A stretch of DNA of 64,000 nucleotides from MGBC163016 sp964631345 (GTDB lineage Bacteria; Actinomycetota; Coriobacteriia; Coriobacteriales; Eggerthellaceae). Below are positions 8,914-17,110 of the stretch, piece after piece; position 1 is the first letter of the stretch, and each line of letters starts with the position of its first letter. The DNA is taken from the NCBI GenBank assembly GCA_964631345.1, contig CAZVWE010000005.1:101397-165396 (forward strand), given 5' to 3'. The translations under genes were made by a program, and so were the position numbers. The notes under the pieces are model-generated. The model made no database searches. It was not told where the DNA came from and worked only from the letters and a program-made list of their open reading frames with translations.

Positions 8914-10416
8914 TCATGTTAGATTGATCGTACGCTTAAGTCCTTTTGTTAATACAAGGTAGTATACGACTCCAATGACTATCCATATAACACCAATGGT
9001 TATAACAAAGCTCTGAACGGAAAGAAGAATTGCAAAACATATAAGCGCGCCAATTGCCGGAAAGATTAAATGCATAAAAACGTTGTGCAAACCTTTGCGT
9101 TCTTTTAGTTGGAACCAACAAAAAGCAATCACGTTTACATTTAGTAATGTGTAGGTTGAAAGAGCTCCGAAGTTAGAAATCTTAGCTACGGTATTCATGT
9201 CAACCCCTGCAAAATCAAACACAGTAACCAATACGCATGCTAAGAGAATAGTAAATATAATCGCACGAAGTGGTGAATTTGTACGTTTGTTCATGTGTCC
9301 CAAAACCTTTGGAAGCGCACCACCGCGAGACATGGTAAACATCACAAACGAAATGGATGTTTGTTGAGCAATAGCTGTGAAAACGCCTTGCGAAAGAGCA
9401 ACACCAACTGCGCAGAGAACTGAAAGCCAAGGACCTGTGATCATTTTTGCCACGATATAAAATGCGTTATTTGTGTCGGTTTCAAAATTAGCACCGGTTG
9501 GATCAATACAGGTTGCAATGTAGCACTGCAGTGCATAAAGCACACACAAAACAACAGCCATAATCATCATTGCACGTGAAGGCCCATTATCAGGATCTTG
9601 TGCTTCTTGAGTAAGTGTTGCTATCGCGCCGAAACCAACATATGACATAACAGCTAACGCTACAGCGTTCATGGTTCCGCCAAGTTCAAATTTTGCAGGA
9701 TTGAACAGTGCTGTTGGTGCAAAGCTTGAAGTTTCTGGATGGCTTATGATGTAGGCAACGCCAAATGCGAAAAATAGTGCAAGAATTACGAGCTGTGCTA
9801 TCAAAGCAATTTTGTTAACCAATACAGCTGTTTTCATACCAATTAACGTGACAATGGCTACAAATGCAATGAACACAAAACAAAGCGCAAGAACAGGAAT
9901 TTGTGGAAACATTGAATTTATGGCGATAGCTGCAATCATATAAACGAGTGCAGGGCAAACAAGATATTGCAACAGCATTAGCCAGCCAGCAATAAAACCA
10001 AGAGCCTTTCCCATCACGTTACTTACGTAGGTAAATATTGAGCCAGATGATGGAAAGTGCTTGATCATAATTCCAAACGAAAATACAGAGAAGAGAACTG
10101 CTAAAAATCCGATTAGAAATGCAAGGGTTGGCGTTCCATTTGATGAGGCAAAAACGCCACCATATATGGCCATTGGAGAAATTGGAACCATGCAAATAAG
10201 TCCCCAAACCACCATGTCAAATATAGACAGGGTACGTTTGAAAGGGTTGTTCTTTTCGCGATTTGCAGCTGCAGTTTTTTGATCAGGGTTTGCTGTTTCA
10301 GATGCGGAGTCAATGGTTGAGACTTTGGTTTTTGGAGTATCAGCCGTTGAGATGTGAGCAGTGTGTGTCTTTGAGACGTGGGTATTCGCAATGTTTGTTT
10401 TTATGGTAGTTGTCAC
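8914..10416 (-). CDS. APC-superfamily amino acid permease
   Basis: A 500-residue transporter with about twelve membrane helices after an unusually long Thr/Lys/Ala-rich hydrophilic N-terminal tail of roughly 70 residues. The first helix region (SIFDMVVWGLICMVPISPMA) and the later GFGAIATLTQEAQDP segment match APC amino acid or amine permeases. The chosen GTG start at 10416 follows AAAGGAGAAGG with ideal spacing; a longer frame to 10575 lacks such a site. The amino acid cannot be read from sequence. Confidence 0.85.
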   Translation of the reverse strand: MTTTIKTNIANTHVSKTHTAHISTADTPKTKVSTIDSASETANPDQKTAAANREKNNPFKRTLSIFDMVVWGLICMVPISPMAIYGGVFASSNGTPTLAFLIGFLAVLFSVFSFGIMIKHFPSSGSIFTYVSNVMGKALGFIAGWLMLLQYLVCPALVYMIAAIAINSMFPQIPVLALCFVFIAFVAIVTLIGMKTAVLVNKIALIAQLVILALFFAFGVAYIISHPETSSFAPTALFNPAKFELGGTMNAVALAVMSYVGFGAIATLTQEAQDPDNGPSRAMMIMAVVLCVLYALQCYIATCIDPTGANFETDTNNAFYIVAKMITGPWLSVLCAVGVALSQGVFTAIAQQTSISFVMFTMSRGGALPKVLGHMNKRTNSPLRAIIFTILLACVLVTVFDFAGVDMNTVAKISNFGALSTYTLLNVNVIAFCWFQLKERKGLHNVFMHLIFPAIGALICFAILLSVQSFVITIGVIWIVIGVVYYLVLTKGLKRTINLT

Positions 10417-10762
10417 GGCCTTCTCCTTTCGTCTCTTAGAGTTTTGAACTGCTATGCGAGCCTGATGTCGTTTTGCGTTGTATATGTTTGTAGTCACGAA
10501 CATAGCTATAAAGACGGCCACAAGATCGCTATAAAAACAACTATAAAAACAACTGTATCTAATTGAATCTTGCACTTTAATTGGACTTATTGCATAACTG
10601 TATGTAGATTTGTTTATTCAGCGTTTCCATTAAGTGATAGTAAGGATTTAATTGATAGCGGTAAATCAATAAAAGATGTTGTGCTGACAGTGTGAGTAAG
10701 AGTTGGTGCAGCAGTGATGGTTGGTACAGCATTGACAGTTGATCCAGAAGCAAGGAGAGACA
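10417..10762. other. Divergent intergenic region between permease and aldo-keto reductase
   Basis: The 346 bases contain the permease ribosome site and both divergent promoters. A 12-base unit, CTATAAAAACAA, is repeated directly at 10529-10540 and 10541-10552. Imprecise GGTNCAGCA repeats occur near 10710-10735. The plus-strand gene has a clear AAGGAGAG site at about 10752-10759. No RNA gene or further ORF is supported. Confidence 0.5.
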
Positions 10763-12118
10763 ATGATTAAGAATATGGTTTTAGGAGAAAACGTTGGCCG
10801 GCTAGGTTTCGGCGCAATGAGGCTTCCGATTATAGATGGCGATGCTGCACATGTGGATCAAGCTGCTGTAGATGAAATGATTGATGCCGCATTTGCTGGT
10901 GGAGTGAATTATTTCGATACAGCTTATCCTTATCATGAGGGGATGTCTGAAATTGCACTTGGAAAAGCTCTTTCGCGTTATCCCCGAGAATCTTTTTTCT
11001 TGGCAACGAAATATCCGGGACACCAAATATCTGATCAGTATGATCCGAAGGTAGTTTTTGAAGATCAGCTTGAAAAATGCGGGGTAGAGCATTTCGATTT
11101 CTATCTTCTTCATAATATTTATGAGAATTCGATAGATGTTTATACGGATGAAAAATGGGGAATTTTAGACTACTTTATTGAGCAAAAGCGCAACGGTCGC
11201 ATTCATCACCTTGGGTTTTCTGCTCATGGAAGACCGGATTTATTAAAACGCTTTCTTGATTATGGTGCTGAAAAATATGCAGCATTGGTACGTGATGATC
11301 CAGACACAGCAAATAAGTTTTCTGGCGAAAACGTTATGGAATTCTGTCAGATTCAACTCAATTATTTGGATTGGACATTACAAAATGCGGCAGAAAAATG
11401 TGAGATTCTAGAAGATTTAGAAATCCCCGTTGTTGTGATGGAGCCTTTGCGTGGTGGCAGACTTGTGACCTTGGAAGACAATCTGAAAGCTGAACTCCAA
11501 AGCGTAAATCCGGATATGGAGCCAATTGAGTGGGCCTTTAGGTGGTTACAGGAAATTCCGAATGTGAAAGTTATATTAAGCGGTATGTCTAGCCTAGAAC
11601 AGGTTCGTCAGAATTGCGAATTGTTTGAGGCAGAACGCCCGCTTGGGTATAAAGAAACAGCAGTTTTGATGGATATCGCTGAACTTATGAAGGGCGGCGT
11701 TCCGTGTACTGCTTGCAGGTATTGCGTTGATTCTTGTCCGCAAGGTATAGACATTCCGATGATGATGGCTGCATACAATGATGTGCAATTTCAGCCATCG
11801 GTGATTGTTGGTATGCAACTTGATGCTGTTCCTGAAGGTAAACGAGCAAGTGATTGTATTGATTGCCGTGCGTGCAAAAGGATGTGTCCGCAAGGAATTG
11901 ATATCCCAGAAGTTCTTTCTGAGCTTGTGGTTGCTATTGATAAGCTCCCAAAGTGGGCGGAGTCTTCACGAAGACGCGAAGAGGCTGCAAAGAAGATTCG
12001 TGAAGAGAGAGCTCGGCAGCGAGGCAGTGTAACAGCCTCTGTGAAGCTAGAAGAAACTGAAGAGGACTTGTCTGAGGGATCGGCCGGTGAGTTGGCCGGG
12101 GTAGGTGAAGCCCAATGA
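10763..12118 (+). CDS. Aldo/keto reductase with C-terminal ferredoxin domain
   Basis: This 451-residue protein couples an AKR barrel (residues about 1-300) to a two-cluster ferredoxin-like domain. The catalytic tetrad is visible: Asp and Tyr in YFDTAYPYHEG, Lys in FLATKYPG and His in LLHNIY. The cluster ligands are CTACRYCVDSCPQG and CIDCRACKRMCPQG. The C-terminal 60 residues are a charged, helical tail. Such fusions are common in anaerobes and probably exchange electrons with ferredoxin; the carbonyl substrate is unknown. ATG 10763 has the ribosome site AAGGAGAG. Its stop overlaps the dtd start (ATGA). Confidence 0.9.
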   Translation: MIKNMVLGENVGRLGFGAMRLPIIDGDAAHVDQAAVDEMIDAAFAGGVNYFDTAYPYHEGMSEIALGKALSRYPRESFFLATKYPGHQISDQYDPKVVFEDQLEKCGVEHFDFYLLHNIYENSIDVYTDEKWGILDYFIEQKRNGRIHHLGFSAHGRPDLLKRFLDYGAEKYAALVRDDPDTANKFSGENVMEFCQIQLNYLDWTLQNAAEKCEILEDLEIPVVVMEPLRGGRLVTLEDNLKAELQSVNPDMEPIEWAFRWLQEIPNVKVILSGMSSLEQVRQNCELFEAERPLGYKETAVLMDIAELMKGGVPCTACRYCVDSCPQGIDIPMMMAAYNDVQFQPSVIVGMQLDAVPEGKRASDCIDCRACKRMCPQGIDIPEVLSELVVAIDKLPKWAESSRRREEAAKKIREERARQRGSVTASVKLEETEEDLSEGSAGELAGVGEAQ

Positions 12119-12564
12119 AAGCAGTTATTCAGCGAGTTTCAAAGGCTAAAGTAGATATTAATGGTGCGACCGTTGGAGAAATTGGATGCGGATTGCTAAT
12201 CTTGTTAGGTGTTGGACATGAAGACAATGTCCAAACTGCTGAAAAACTATGGCAAAAAATTGCAAAGCTTCGTATCTTTGACGACGAAGACGGAAAAACA
12301 AATCTGTCTCTTGCAGATGTGCGAGGAGATGTACTGGTAGTCAGCCAGTTCACTTTATATGCAGATTGCTCGCGCGGGAACCGTCCTTCATTTACCGATG
12401 CGGCAAAACCTGAGATTGCGAATTCTCTATACGAACAGTTTGTTGGTTATGCCCGCGATGGAGTATGTTCTTGGAATGGCGTGGTGCAAACTGGTGAATT
12501 TGGCGCAGACATGAACGTTTCACTCGTTAACCAAGGTCCGTTTACCATCTTGTTGGAATTGTAG
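12115..12564 (+). CDS. dtd: D-aminoacyl-tRNA deacylase
   Basis: DTD hydrolyses D-amino acids from mischarged tRNA. The 149 residues are full length and contain the family motifs SQFTLYAD near the middle and the C-terminal Gly-Pro motif (NQGPFTILLEL). It overlaps the aldo-keto reductase by four bases and is probably translated with it. Confidence 0.96.
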   Translation: MKAVIQRVSKAKVDINGATVGEIGCGLLILLGVGHEDNVQTAEKLWQKIAKLRIFDDEDGKTNLSLADVRGDVLVVSQFTLYADCSRGNRPSFTDAAKPEIANSLYEQFVGYARDGVCSWNGVVQTGEFGADMNVSLVNQGPFTILLEL

Positions 12565-12653
12565 GGAAAGAATCTCGAGCTAGCTCAAATTAACTTGATT
12601 TAGCTCAGTTGTACCCAAAGCAACCCAAAGGCTTTAAGCGTAACTCAACGCAC

Positions 12654-14462
12654 CTATAGTAACCAAGAGACACTGGAAACATTCGACAGGGCATCTTCGT
12701 CAAAAATTATTTTGACGACATTGTTTTCGAAATAGATATTTCCGCTTGCAGTTCCTCCGGGCGGGATATCTCCATATGTTAAATCGTCGGAGCCTTCCGA
12801 ATAATAAACGCGGTCACGCTGAGCACCGTTTGTATCTTCGCCTTTCCAGCTGTAGACGTTGTATGACATGGTGTTTGTTGAATCGTTTCGATAGATTACG
12901 TTCACTCCGATAAGGCTTGCGCCGTCGTAGTTGGTAAGTCCTGTTTGTACTGAATTGACTGTGACAACAAGTCCATTGTTGAGTGAGGCAGATTCGCCAA
13001 TAGTAAGATCTGTAGTGTTGCTAACATTACCCGAAGGCGTAGGGGTTACAGAAGGAGCCGCGGGTGATGAGTTATTTGTATTTTGAGTGTCAGTGGTGCC
13101 ACCTGGCAGAACGGATGACGTTTGATCTGAGTTGTTAGCAGTTGCGTTATTGGTGATTTCGGCAATGGCATTTGAATAATATGGCTGCAACACGAACACC
13201 ACTACGCAAGCGATAACGCTTATTACAAGACCTGCAATTGCTAAGCCTTTAAAAGCTGACTTCATTACGAAAGCAATAACTACAGCAGCTATGCCCGCAA
13301 GTACCCCGACGACTCCAAAGACTAGAGCAGCTAGGCTAAGTGTTGGAATTAGTGACAAGATGAAAGCGACTGCACCACAAATAATGGCTGCAACACCAAG
13401 TCCCAACGAAAGCGGATTTCCCAAGGAGTTGCCAAGGGTTTTATGGTCATTTGAATCTGAGTCCATCAAAGAATTCTTCTTTTTCGAAGATCTTTCCGAT
13501 AGTCTTTCGGGCTGGCCATCAGATAAATCAGTTGAAATGTCTTTTTGCTGTGAAGCTGGGTATTGCACAGTTTGTGGAATGGCTTGTTGAGAAAATGGCT
13601 GCCCTATCTGTCCCGGCTGCCCTGCTGATGTGGGCTGCACGAATTGCACTGGTTGTCCAGGTTGCTGTATTTGGTTCATGGTGGCCTGCGGTGCAGACGG
13701 TTGTGCAAATTGCTGTTGTGCGCCTGGTTGTCCAGGTTGTTGAATAAATGTTTGTTGAGCAGCTGTTTGTGGGACAGGTTGCATAAGCTGGGGTTGTGTT
13801 GTTGTCAACAAAGCTCGTGGGTAAACGGGCAGTAAATTCTGTGATTTTGTGACCAAGTCCAAATGCGCTTTTGTGCCTGTCCAAACAGGACGTCCATATT
13901 TACCTTCACCTGGGATTGGAATGTTGGGTTCTTCAACAAGAGGCATTGTTGGTAAAACTTGTTGAGTGATAGCTTGTGGGATAGGTTGTATAAGCTGGGA
14001 CTGTGCAAGTTGCTGAGGTTGAGCAACTTGTTGAGGTTGGACAACTTGCTGGAACTGGGCGGCTTGCTGGACTTGCATAGGTGACTGTATGTTCAGCTGT
14101 TCTGGTTGCCATCCTTGTTCCAGTTGTCCGTTTGGCTGCATTGTTTGCGCAGAAGTGTTCTGAGCAGACGCTTGTTTATTGGATTGTATTACTGGTTGAT
14201 AAAGCAATGAGCTTTGAGGAGACAGTGGGGAACCAGAGAAATTTGCAAAAGATTCCCATCCTGATTTAGGTGTCTTAATACCAAAGAAATGCATGGTATT
14301 GTACGGCGTATTTTGCGGTGGGTTTTGCTGTTGGTTTTGTTGCCGGTTTTGCTGTGTATTGCCAAAAGCGATGGTTCCTCCAACAGGGATTTGGGAAGTC
14401 TGTCTGTATGGATTTTGATACATCCCTTGAATTGGCTGTTGAGGTGGCTGTTGAAAAACCAT
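12654..14462 (-). CDS. Q-rich membrane protein with DUF4190-like helices and a DUF4352-like domain
   Basis: The 602-residue protein has a low-complexity N-terminal half rich in Gln, Pro and Ala (for example QQVVQPQQVAQPQQ). A pair or more of membrane helices follows near residues 350-430 (GLGVAAIICGAVAFILSLIP and GLAIAGLVISVIACVVVFVL), as in DUF4190 proteins. After a Ser/Thr linker comes a C-terminal immunoglobulin-like domain of DUF4352 type (GESASLNNGLVVTVNSVQTG). The topology suggests a cytoplasmic Q-rich region and an outside domain. The start has GGAAGG five bases upstream. Function is unknown; a cell-envelope role is likely. Confidence 0.75.
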   Translation of the reverse strand: MVFQQPPQQPIQGMYQNPYRQTSQIPVGGTIAFGNTQQNRQQNQQQNPPQNTPYNTMHFFGIKTPKSGWESFANFSGSPLSPQSSLLYQPVIQSNKQASAQNTSAQTMQPNGQLEQGWQPEQLNIQSPMQVQQAAQFQQVVQPQQVAQPQQLAQSQLIQPIPQAITQQVLPTMPLVEEPNIPIPGEGKYGRPVWTGTKAHLDLVTKSQNLLPVYPRALLTTTQPQLMQPVPQTAAQQTFIQQPGQPGAQQQFAQPSAPQATMNQIQQPGQPVQFVQPTSAGQPGQIGQPFSQQAIPQTVQYPASQQKDISTDLSDGQPERLSERSSKKKNSLMDSDSNDHKTLGNSLGNPLSLGLGVAAIICGAVAFILSLIPTLSLAALVFGVVGVLAGIAAVVIAFVMKSAFKGLAIAGLVISVIACVVVFVLQPYYSNAIAEITNNATANNSDQTSSVLPGGTTDTQNTNNSSPAAPSVTPTPSGNVSNTTDLTIGESASLNNGLVVTVNSVQTGLTNYDGASLIGVNVIYRNDSTNTMSYNVYSWKGEDTNGAQRDRVYYSEGSDDLTYGDIPPGGTASGNIYFENNVVKIIFDEDALSNVSSVSWLL

Positions 14463-14570
14463 AAACGCCTTCCGTATATGTAGTGCATGTAATTAAGTAT
14501 GTGTAGTACGTTTAATTAAATTGCCTGAATAAACATCAATTTTATACTACTTGGTTCCTCGTTTATTGTG

Positions 14571-15536
14571 TTAATTCGCACTATCTTGTTCGATCCAGAG
14601 ATTTAGATCGACAGGTGTAGATATTCCTGGGATTGTGCCTGAATTTGAATATTGCCAAATGACAAAGTCAATCGGAGCAGTCGGAACAGAGACATCGTAT
14701 TCTGCAAGCCATATTGGCACGGTGTCTCGAACGCGTTTGTCCACTCGCATCAGGTCGCGTTGGTTTCCGTATAGCAAATCGACATATCCTGCCTTTGCGA
14801 TTTCATCACAAAACGCTAGAACGTTTGAGGACAGTTGCTCGTTTTCAAGTTCGTTTGCGCGTGCTCCTTCAACATCTACAGTTTCATGATCGTATGCAAT
14901 CGCATGGAACTTGCAACCCGCGGCTTCTGCTTCTTTAACAAGTTCAAGAGTGAAAGCAGCCTCTTCTTTAGCCTCTGCAGCAGTGGTTGCTTGAGAGAAA
15001 AAGTATCCTGAAATTTCAAGTTTGGTCTTTGCTGCCCAGCGATAATTTGCAGTGAAATAGTCATCGCGTGTGAGTTTGCCTTCAGTGGCGCCCCTATATC
15101 CAATGCGAATAAAAGCGAAGTCAAGTCCTGCTGTTGAAACAGCATCCCAATCAATCCAATGTTGGTGCTCGGAGACATCAATGCCCCATTTAGATTTGAG
15201 GATACCGTCTTCATAATAGGTCAGCTTTTCTCCATCGCGAAATAACCCTGTCCAATCATAGGGACTTACATATTCTGGTTCTGCTTGAGGGCGTGTGCCA
15301 CAGCCCGAAAGTGCTAGGGCAGATGTGACTCCTGTTGCGGCGAGCACTGTACCGGCAGCTGCTTTGCCGAATATTTGCAAGGCTTCACGACGTGAAACAA
15401 AGCGCTTGGAACCAAGGCGCGAACTGGAGTGTGAGCTAGGGCGTGGAACAAGGTGTGAACTAGAATGTGAACCAGGTCGCAAGTCAGAGTGATCCGATGA
15501 GGAAAGAAGGTTATTTTGCTCGTTTGACGTTATCAT
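14571..15536 (-). CDS. GH25 lysozyme-like lipoprotein with Tat-type signal
   Basis: A 321-residue exported muramidase of glycoside hydrolase family 25. The N-terminus contains SRREALQIFGKAAAG (a twin-arginine-like signal near residue 48), a hydrophobic stretch and a lipobox-like LSGC. The catalytic domain starts at KWGIDVSEHQ and contains AYDHE, supplying the family's acidic residues. Unusually, about 45 residues precede the signal; these are Ser/His/Arg-rich and encoded by six 12-base repeats. No ribosome site is evident, so the true start could be internal. Likely role: peptidoglycan remodelling. Confidence 0.82.
   Translation of the reverse strand: MITSNEQNNLLSSSDHSDLRPGSHSSSHLVPRPSSHSSSRLGSKRFVSRREALQIFGKAAAGTVLAATGVTSALALSGCGTRPQAEPEYVSPYDWTGLFRDGEKLTYYEDGILKSKWGIDVSEHQHWIDWDAVSTAGLDFAFIRIGYRGATEGKLTRDDYFTANYRWAAKTKLEISGYFFSQATTAAEAKEEAAFTLELVKEAEAAGCKFHAIAYDHETVDVEGARANELENEQLSSNVLAFCDEIAKAGYVDLLYGNQRDLMRVDKRVRDTVPIWLAEYDVSVPTAPIDFVIWQYSNSGTIPGISTPVDLNLWIEQDSAN
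15419..15490. repeat. Six 12-base tandem repeats inside the GH25 N-terminal region
   Basis: Six consecutive degenerate 12-mers read close to GTGAACTAGAGT on the plus strand. They encode the Ser/His/Arg-rich segment before the signal peptide. The unit length keeps the reading frame. Confidence 0.7.
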
Positions 15537-15570
15537 GCGTATGAGTCTGAATAGGTCTAATTGAATTACC

Positions 15571-15630
15571 CGCGTGTAGCTTACTCGAGTGTAACTTAAC
15601 CAAGTGTAACCTAACCAAGTTTAACGTAAC
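15571..15630. repeat. Four 15-base direct repeats upstream of the GH25 gene
   Basis: Four abutting 15-mers read CGCGTGTAGCTTACT, CGAGTGTAACTTAAC, CAAGTGTAACCTAAC and CAAGTTTAACGTAAC. They lie 35-94 bases upstream of the minus-strand start. They could be an array of regulator sites, or an extension of the GTGAAC-type repeats in the gene. Confidence 0.6.
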
Positions 15631-15687
15631 CCCAACATGAATCTCAATAAACCCAATCGCGAAGCAGTTTTGTTATGGATAAAAGAT

Positions 15688-15722
15688 AAGGCCAAGCCCG
15701 GAAGTTCCAGAAACTTGGCCTT
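15688..15722 (-). terminator. Terminator after cupin gene 1
   Basis: AAGGCCAAG and CTTGGCCTT form a perfect 9-bp stem downstream of the minus-strand cupin gene, followed on that strand by a short T-rich tract. The same hairpin recurs after cupin gene 2. Confidence 0.65.
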
Positions 15723-15818
15723 TTAACCTTTAATGAAATTGTCCTTCCCGTTTGTCTAAAAGAAAGGCATTTAAAAAGGAAGGGACAGCAATTAACCTTT
15801 TAGGCGGATATTGATAAT

Positions 15819-16244
15819 TTAGTCTTCCGCTTTCTTTCTGTCATAAGAAGTAGTTGGTAAAGACGAGATATGTAATATCGGGCGCTCGCAGGAAACAATT
15901 TCATAAGGACAATGTTCGACTCCAGCGGGGATGCAAATAAAGCAACTCTTATCGAATTCAACCCATTCCCCATCGATATAAAAACGCATTACACCACCGA
16001 GGTCTTCTGTGTTCTCGGGATCATTGCCTATAAAACCAACAATCTCAGTAACGTCATGAGTATGGGTTTCAATATCATGGAGTCCAGGACTTAGGTACCA
16101 TACCGCTGAACAATGCAAAGCTCCAGGATGCACGTCGCTGCTGATCAGTTGGGCGCTGGTGCAGAATTTTGAACCATCTTCGTTGTATTCAATACCATTT
16201 GGACGCTTATGATACGAAAAGTACTTTTCTTCTGCTGTGGCCAT
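15819..16244 (-). CDS. Cupin-domain protein, copy 1
   Basis: A 141-residue single-domain cupin, probably cytosolic. The metal-site region reads ETHTHDVTEIVGFIG, with a later IPAGVEHCPYE strand supplying another His. It is about 90% identical by eye to the copy at 16580. ATG 16244 is preceded by GGGGGAAA; a longer frame to 16277 would start inside this leader. The OYE-type reductase upstream on the same strand suggests that it acts on, or senses, the same unknown small molecule. Confidence 0.82.
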   Translation of the reverse strand: MATAEEKYFSYHKRPNGIEYNEDGSKFCTSAQLISSDVHPGALHCSAVWYLSPGLHDIETHTHDVTEIVGFIGNDPENTEDLGGVMRFYIDGEWVEFDKSCFICIPAGVEHCPYEIVSCERPILHISSLPTTSYDRKKAED

Positions 16245-16329
16245 AACAATTTCCCCCTTAATTGTGTCTAATTGCAATTAGTAAAATCCTGCTTTGTTTT
16301 GTGGTGTCTCCTTTCTCGCAAAACCAGTA

Positions 16330-16400
16330 ATTAAAGATGCGGTTGCATCAAAGGCGCTCTGTGTGCATGCTCTGTGTGGCAATAAAAGTGCATGGTTGTT
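16330..16400 (-). pseudogene. Remnant of the 3' end of the OYE/FAD reductase gene
   Basis: This stretch matches the last codons and stop of the reductase gene at 17111-17175 (shared ATTAAAGATGC, GCATCAAAGGCGCTCTGTGTG and TGCATGGT blocks) with small indels. It sits just upstream of cupin copy 1, exactly where the intact gene end sits relative to copy 2. It is best explained as debris from the tandem duplication. Confidence 0.65.
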
Positions 16401-16472
16401 GCCATATATTGGAAATCAATAGTACGTAGATTAACACTTTTAGTTTTTTCACTTTAGTTATAGATAAAAGAC

Positions 16473-16506
16473 AAGGCCAAGCCCGGAGGTTCTAGAGGCT
16501 TGGCCT
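16473..16506 (-). terminator. Terminator after cupin gene 2
   Basis: AAGGCCAAG pairs with CTTGGCCT downstream of the second minus-strand cupin gene. It is the duplicate of the hairpin at 15688-15722, with a changed loop. Confidence 0.6.
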
Positions 16507-16579
16507 ATTTGTACCCCTTATTAAAACCTTTTCCATTTGTCTATGAGAAAGGCATTTAAAAAGGGGAGGGGACAATAAC

Positions 16580-17032
16580 TTAACCTTTTAAGGGGAAGTC
16601 AATAACTTCGCCATCAAGCTTCTTTCCGCCATAATATGTAACCGGCAAAGAAGAGATATGCAATATGGGACGCTCGCAGGAAACAATTTCATAAGGACAA
16701 TGCTCAACTCCAGCGGGGATACAAATAAAGCAACTCTTATCGAATTCAACCCATTCCCCATCGATATAAAAACGCATTACACCACCGAGGTCTTCTGTGT
16801 TCTCGGGATCAGTACCTATAAAACCAACGATTTCGGTGACATCATGAGTATGGGTATCAATCTCGTGGCGCCCAGGGCTTAAATACCATACTGCTGAACA
16901 ATGCAAAGCTCCGGGGTGAACTTCGCTGCTGATAAGTTGGGCGCTGCTGCAGAATTTTGAACCATCTTCGTTGTATTCAATACCATTTGGGCGCTTGTGA
17001 TACGAAAAATACTTTTCTTCTGTTGTTGTCAT
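16580..17032 (-). CDS. Cupin-domain protein, copy 2
   Basis: A 150-residue paralogue of the neighbouring cupin, with the same DTHTHDVTEIVGFIG and IPAGVEHCPYE segments but a different C-terminal tail. ATG 17032 follows TAAGGAGAAC. It lies 78 bases downstream of the reductase gene and is probably co-transcribed with it, so it is more likely the ancestral copy. Confidence 0.83.
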   Translation of the reverse strand: MTTTEEKYFSYHKRPNGIEYNEDGSKFCSSAQLISSEVHPGALHCSAVWYLSPGRHEIDTHTHDVTEIVGFIGTDPENTEDLGGVMRFYIDGEWVEFDKSCFICIPAGVEHCPYEIVSCERPILHISSLPVTYYGGKKLDGEVIDFPLKG

Positions 17033-17110
17033 AACAATGTTCTCCTTAACTTTATCTAAGCGAAATCCTGCCTTATTTTGTGGTGTCTCCTTTCTCACAA
17101 AACCAATTAA

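Noticed and set aside
15571..15630. CRISPR array
   Set aside because: Repeats are 15 bases, abut without spacers and are degenerate; no cas genes are present.
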